A stretch of 6,927 nt of DNA, taken from positions 1-6,927 of the forward strand of contig CALGIY010000013.1 of assembly GCA_937914965.1 (NCBI GenBank), given 5' to 3'. This DNA comes from an uncultured Thermoanaerobacteraceae bacterium (GTDB lineage: Bacteria; Bacillota; DSM-12270; Thermacetogeniales; Thermacetogeniaceae). The position numbers and the translations under genes were made by a program. Each line of letters begins with the position of its first letter. The stretch's first letter is position 1. Below the pieces are notes generated by a model. The model was not told the DNA's origin, did no database searches, and was given only the letters and a program-made list of their open reading frames with translations. Shown piece after piece: positions 4,875 to 6,927 of this stretch.

Positions 4875-4893
4875 GCCGGGGGGCCTGCCCGGC
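4875..4893. other. GC-rich hairpin between the cyclophilin and cfa genes
   Basis: GCCGGG (4875-4880) and CCCGGC (4888-4893) pair around a 7-base loop inside a strikingly GC-rich patch (4860-4893). There is no T-run on either side, so it is not a terminator. The rest of the 330-base gap holds the terminator to its left and a promoter candidate to its right, and I see no gene in it. Confidence 0.5.
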
Positions 4894-4991
4894 TGTTGAT
4901 AATGTTGATTGGCAATAACGAGGGGATAGGTGAATACTGCCATTCATGGGTTTGATAGGGCAGGAATATCAGTGTTTGTAATAGAAGCAAA

Positions 4992-5020
4992 TTGTTATCT
5001 GCTGCCGTTTTTGTTATGAA
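4992..5020 (+). promoter_or_regulatory. Promoter candidate for cfa
   Basis: TTGTTA (4992-4997) and TATGAA (5015-5020) are separated by 17 bases, each matching four of six consensus positions. A start near 5027 would leave about 64 bases before the cfa ATG. Other weak readings exist nearby. Confidence 0.4.
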
Positions 5021-5090
5021 GAGCGGATGTCTAATCATTGATTTTTGTATCGATTTTGTTTCTGATTGAGATCAGAGAAAGGAGTAGGTT

Positions 5091-6266
5091 ATGCAGAAGT
5101 TTTTTCTCAACAAGTTGTTTGGACGCGTCGAGGGTGGTTCTTTTGATGTGAAGTACTGGGACGGCAGTATTGAGCATTTTGGGGAAGGCGAGAGCGAATT
5201 TACTATTATTCTTAATAAGCCCTTTCCGGAAAAGGAGATTATTAATGACCCTGTTCTGTTTTTTGGTGAGGCGTACATGGGCGGGGATATCGATTATGAA
5301 GGGGATTTGCACGCTATTTTAGAGGTGGCGTTTAAGAATAAGGATGTCTTTGAAAAAGAAGGTATAGTGTTGGGTGCAATCTCGAAAATAATACCTAAGT
5401 CGCCTAACCGCAATAAAAAGGATATAAAGTATCATTACGATATTGGTAATGATTTTTACAGCCTGTGGTTGGATGAAAGCATGACTTATTCCTGTGCATA
5501 TTTTGAGCATCCGGATGATTCACTGCACCAGGCGCAGATGAACAAGGTTGATTATTTATTAAAAAAACTGAACCTGAAAGAGGGGCAGACTTTACTGGAT
5601 ATCGGCAGCGGTTGGGGTGAGCTTATTATCCGGGCCGCCAAGCAGTATGGGGTAAAAAGCATGGGGATAACTCTCAGTGAAGAACAGTTTGCGAAAACTA
5701 AGGAACGGATAAAAAATGAGAATTTGGAAGGTCTGGTGGATGTAAAGCTACAGGATTATCGTGAACTGGTTTCTTCGGGGGCCCAATTTGACCGGCTGGT
5801 GAGTGTGGGGATGATGGAACATGTAGGCAGGGCGAATATTCCTGATTTTATCGCTGCAGCTGATTCTTTACTTAAATACGGGGGAGTATTCTTACTCCAT
5901 ACTATTACCAAACAGATAGAAACCGAAACCAACGCTTGGATTGAAAGGTATATTTTCCCGGGGGGTTATATACCTCCGATCAGGGAGCTGGTAGCCACTC
6001 TGCCAGAGCATGACTTTTACATCAAGGATATGGAAAGTTTACGGCTGCATTATGCCAAAACCCTGGAATTCTGGGCCGATAGTTTCGAAAAGAATCTGGA
6101 TGCTGTGCGAAAGAAGTTTGATGAGCCCTTTATTCGCATGTGGCGGGCTTATTTGAATTCGTGTATCTACGGCTTCCGCTACCGGGTAGTAGATATCCAT
6201 CAGTTTATACTGGAGAAGGGTATCAATAATGAACTGCCTATGACGAGGCACTACCTGTATAAATAA
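5091..6266 (+). CDS. cfa: Cyclopropane-fatty-acyl-phospholipid synthase
   Basis: This 391-residue enzyme transfers a methylene group from S-adenosylmethionine to double bonds of fatty acids in membrane phospholipids, making cyclopropane rings that harden the membrane against stress. The N-terminal lipid-contacting domain (about 1-105) includes WDGSIEHFG and GEAYMGGDIDYEG. The methyltransferase domain has YHYDIGNDFY (114-123), the SAM motif LLDIGSGWGE (168-177) and LHTI (269-272). The bicarbonate-binding and catalytic residues of the E. coli enzyme all have counterparts: C135 in YSCAYF, E243 in MMEHVG, H270, E315 and Y321 in LHYAKTL. Length is near the E. coli enzyme (382). The start ATG 5091 has AAAGGAG (5078-5084) 6 bases upstream. 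The enzyme is expected at the inner face of the membrane. It is probably a single-gene unit with a strong terminator. Confidence 0.95.
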   Translation: MQKFFLNKLFGRVEGGSFDVKYWDGSIEHFGEGESEFTIILNKPFPEKEIINDPVLFFGEAYMGGDIDYEGDLHAILEVAFKNKDVFEKEGIVLGAISKIIPKSPNRNKKDIKYHYDIGNDFYSLWLDESMTYSCAYFEHPDDSLHQAQMNKVDYLLKKLNLKEGQTLLDIGSGWGELIIRAAKQYGVKSMGITLSEEQFAKTKERIKNENLEGLVDVKLQDYRELVSSGAQFDRLVSVGMMEHVGRANIPDFIAAADSLLKYGGVFLLHTITKQIETETNAWIERYIFPGGYIPPIRELVATLPEHDFYIKDMESLRLHYAKTLEFWADSFEKNLDAVRKKFDEPFIRMWRAYLNSCIYGFRYRVVDIHQFILEKGINNELPMTRHYLYK

Positions 6267-6321
6267 GAGGAAGATCGCAGGTTGATTAATATTGTAAAAT
6301 GAGCGGTAGCAATTCAGCGTG

Positions 6322-6364
6322 TTAAACAACTGCAGGCACAGTGTCAATGCCTGCAGTTGTTTAA
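6322..6364. terminator. Strong hairpin terminator downstream of cfa
   Basis: A perfect 17-bp stem, 6322-6338 (starting TTAAACAACTG) paired with 6348-6364, closes a 9-base loop (CAGTGTCAA). The right arm ends in TTGTTTAATTTAATT, a T-rich but broken tail. The stem is symmetric and A/T-rich at its base, so it could act on either strand. It lies 55 bases after the cfa stop. Confidence 0.8.
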
Positions 6365-6408
6365 TTTAATTATAGCAATGGTCAAAATATTAGCAATAGA
6401 AAAAGATT

Positions 6409-6451
6409 GGACAGGGGGACGGTTCTCCCGGCCTAAACGCCGGATTTTTTT
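6409..6451. repeat. REP/RAYT-like relic with a small hairpin
   Basis: GGACAGGGGGACGGTTCTCC (6409-6428) closely resembles, from memory, the short GGGACAGGGGGACGGTTC repeats scattered in many Firmicutes genomes and often linked to Y1-type transposases. It runs into CCGGC-CTAAAC-GCCGG (6428-6443) followed by seven Ts (6445-6451), which could terminate weakly. A possible far end, GGGGACAAAA, lies at 6470-6479. No transposase is present. The rest of the 310-base gap between cfa and degV has no gene. Confidence 0.45.
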
Positions 6452-6520
6452 GTTTTGTGGGGCTGTTTGGGGACAAAAATGATCAAGGGGAAGGATTAAG
6501 GGGGCAGTTTTCTTAATATA

Positions 6521-6531
6521 TATGCTAAAAT
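6521..6531 (+). promoter_or_regulatory. Extended -10 promoter of the DegV-family gene
   Basis: TATGCTAAAAT matches TRTGnTATAAT with one difference. No good -35 is seen 17 bases upstream. Transcription would start near 6538, about 39 bases before the start codon. Confidence 0.55.
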
Positions 6532-6576
6532 GGGAAAGGTCAAACCGAAACAGCAACAATGAAAGGTGGGTATTCC

Positions 6577-6927
6577 ATGGCAGTACAAATTCTTACAGAT
6601 AGTACAAGCTACTTGAGCGAAGAGCTCAGAGAAGAGTTAAACATACGAAGAATATCCTTGCATCTTTCCTTTGGTGACGAAAGTATGAAGGAAGTTGATA
6701 TTGATAACGAAGCTTTTTATGAGATGATGGCGGAAAAAGGTATTCCAACATCCTCACAGCCCTCAGTTGAAGAATTGTATCGTGAAATGGTAGATGTTGT
6801 AGAGACGGGAGATAGTCTCTGTTGTGTTTTTTTGTCTTCAGATATGAGCGGTACTTTTTCTACAGGGCAAATAGTTAAAAAAATGGTTTTGGAGAAATAC
6901 GAAGATGCCAGGATAGAGATCATTGAT
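6577..6927 (+). CDS. DegV family protein (fatty-acid binding, FakB-like), N-terminal part
   Basis: The frame opens at ATG 6577 and stays open for 117 codons to the window edge; family members have about 280 residues, so more than half is missing. DegV-family signatures are visible: LTDSTSYLS (6-14), PTSSQPSVEELY (56-67) and FLSSDMSGTF (83-92). These line the fatty-acid carboxylate pocket in known structures. FakB-type members carry a fatty acid to the kinase FakA for entry into phospholipid synthesis; whether this member works with a FakA is unknown. The ribosome site AGGTGG (6564-6569) lies 7 bases before the ATG. It has its own extended -10 promoter, and it is separated from cfa by a strong terminator. 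Confidence 0.92.
   Translation, partial: MAVQILTDSTSYLSEELREELNIRRISLHLSFGDESMKEVDIDNEAFYEMMAEKGIPTSSQPSVEELYREMVDVVETGDSLCCVFLSSDMSGTFSTGQIVKKMVLEKYEDARIEIID

Noticed and set aside
4333..4947. Large minus-strand frame antisense to the cyclophilin gene
   Set aside because: It is His/Pro/Arg-rich shadow sequence that crosses the terminator, with no family motif. The plus-strand cyclophilin is unmistakable.
1..6927. tRNA, rRNA, CRISPR array, intact insertion sequence or replication origin
   Set aside because: I looked for cloverleaf-like segments, regularly spaced repeats, transposase motifs and clustered DnaA boxes and saw none.

Overview
The window looks like low-to-mid GC Firmicutes DNA, most likely from an anaerobic Clostridia-type genome. 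The evidence is the strong AGGAGG-like ribosome binding sites, two TTG starts (mntA and the cyclophilin), extended -10 promoters of the TRTGnTATAAT type, hairpin-plus-T terminators, a DUF1002 (YpuA-like) secreted protein and a DegV-family gene. The species cannot be fixed from the sequence.

Left part (1-1601), accessory and decaying. The first 123 bases are the tail of an mntA-type antitoxin gene followed by a hepT toxin gene that breaks off after about 13 codons. Their first 103 bases are almost identical to a stretch of the complete mntA-hepT pair about 3.3 kb to the right. A convergent minus-strand gene for an exported DUF1002 protein follows (163-1041), with its terminator abutting the broken hepT. 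Behind it, also on the minus strand, lies the wreck of a dipeptide/nickel-type ABC importer: a permease fragment joined to the C-terminal half of an ATPase that has lost its Walker A.

Middle part (1602-4290). An opine/nopaline dehydrogenase family gene (1871-2950) and an intact mntA-hepT toxin-antitoxin pair (3099-3739, ATGA overlap) run rightward. A diverged direct repeat of about 68 bp lies on each side of this block (1682-1749 and 3831-3897). A LacI/CcpA-like palindrome sits between a likely promoter and mntA. A 550-base gene-free stretch follows, holding a possible REP-like relic, an unidentified GC-richer structured segment, and the promoter and folded leader of the next gene.

Right part (4291-6927), housekeeping in character. 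It holds a short cytoplasmic cyclophilin-type peptidyl-prolyl isomerase with a clear terminator, a cyclopropane fatty acid synthase (cfa) with all catalytic residues and a perfect 17-bp terminator hairpin, a relic resembling Firmicutes REP/RAYT elements, and the first 117 codons of a DegV-family (fatty-acid-binding) protein that runs off the end. Each has its own promoter and/or terminator, so they are probably single-gene units. Cfa and DegV both concern fatty acids, but nothing in the sequence links their expression.

No clearly new system is visible. The most notable features are the partial duplication that leaves an antitoxin without its toxin, the repeat-bracketed dehydrogenase/toxin-antitoxin block, and the opine dehydrogenase beside a dead metal/peptide-type importer.
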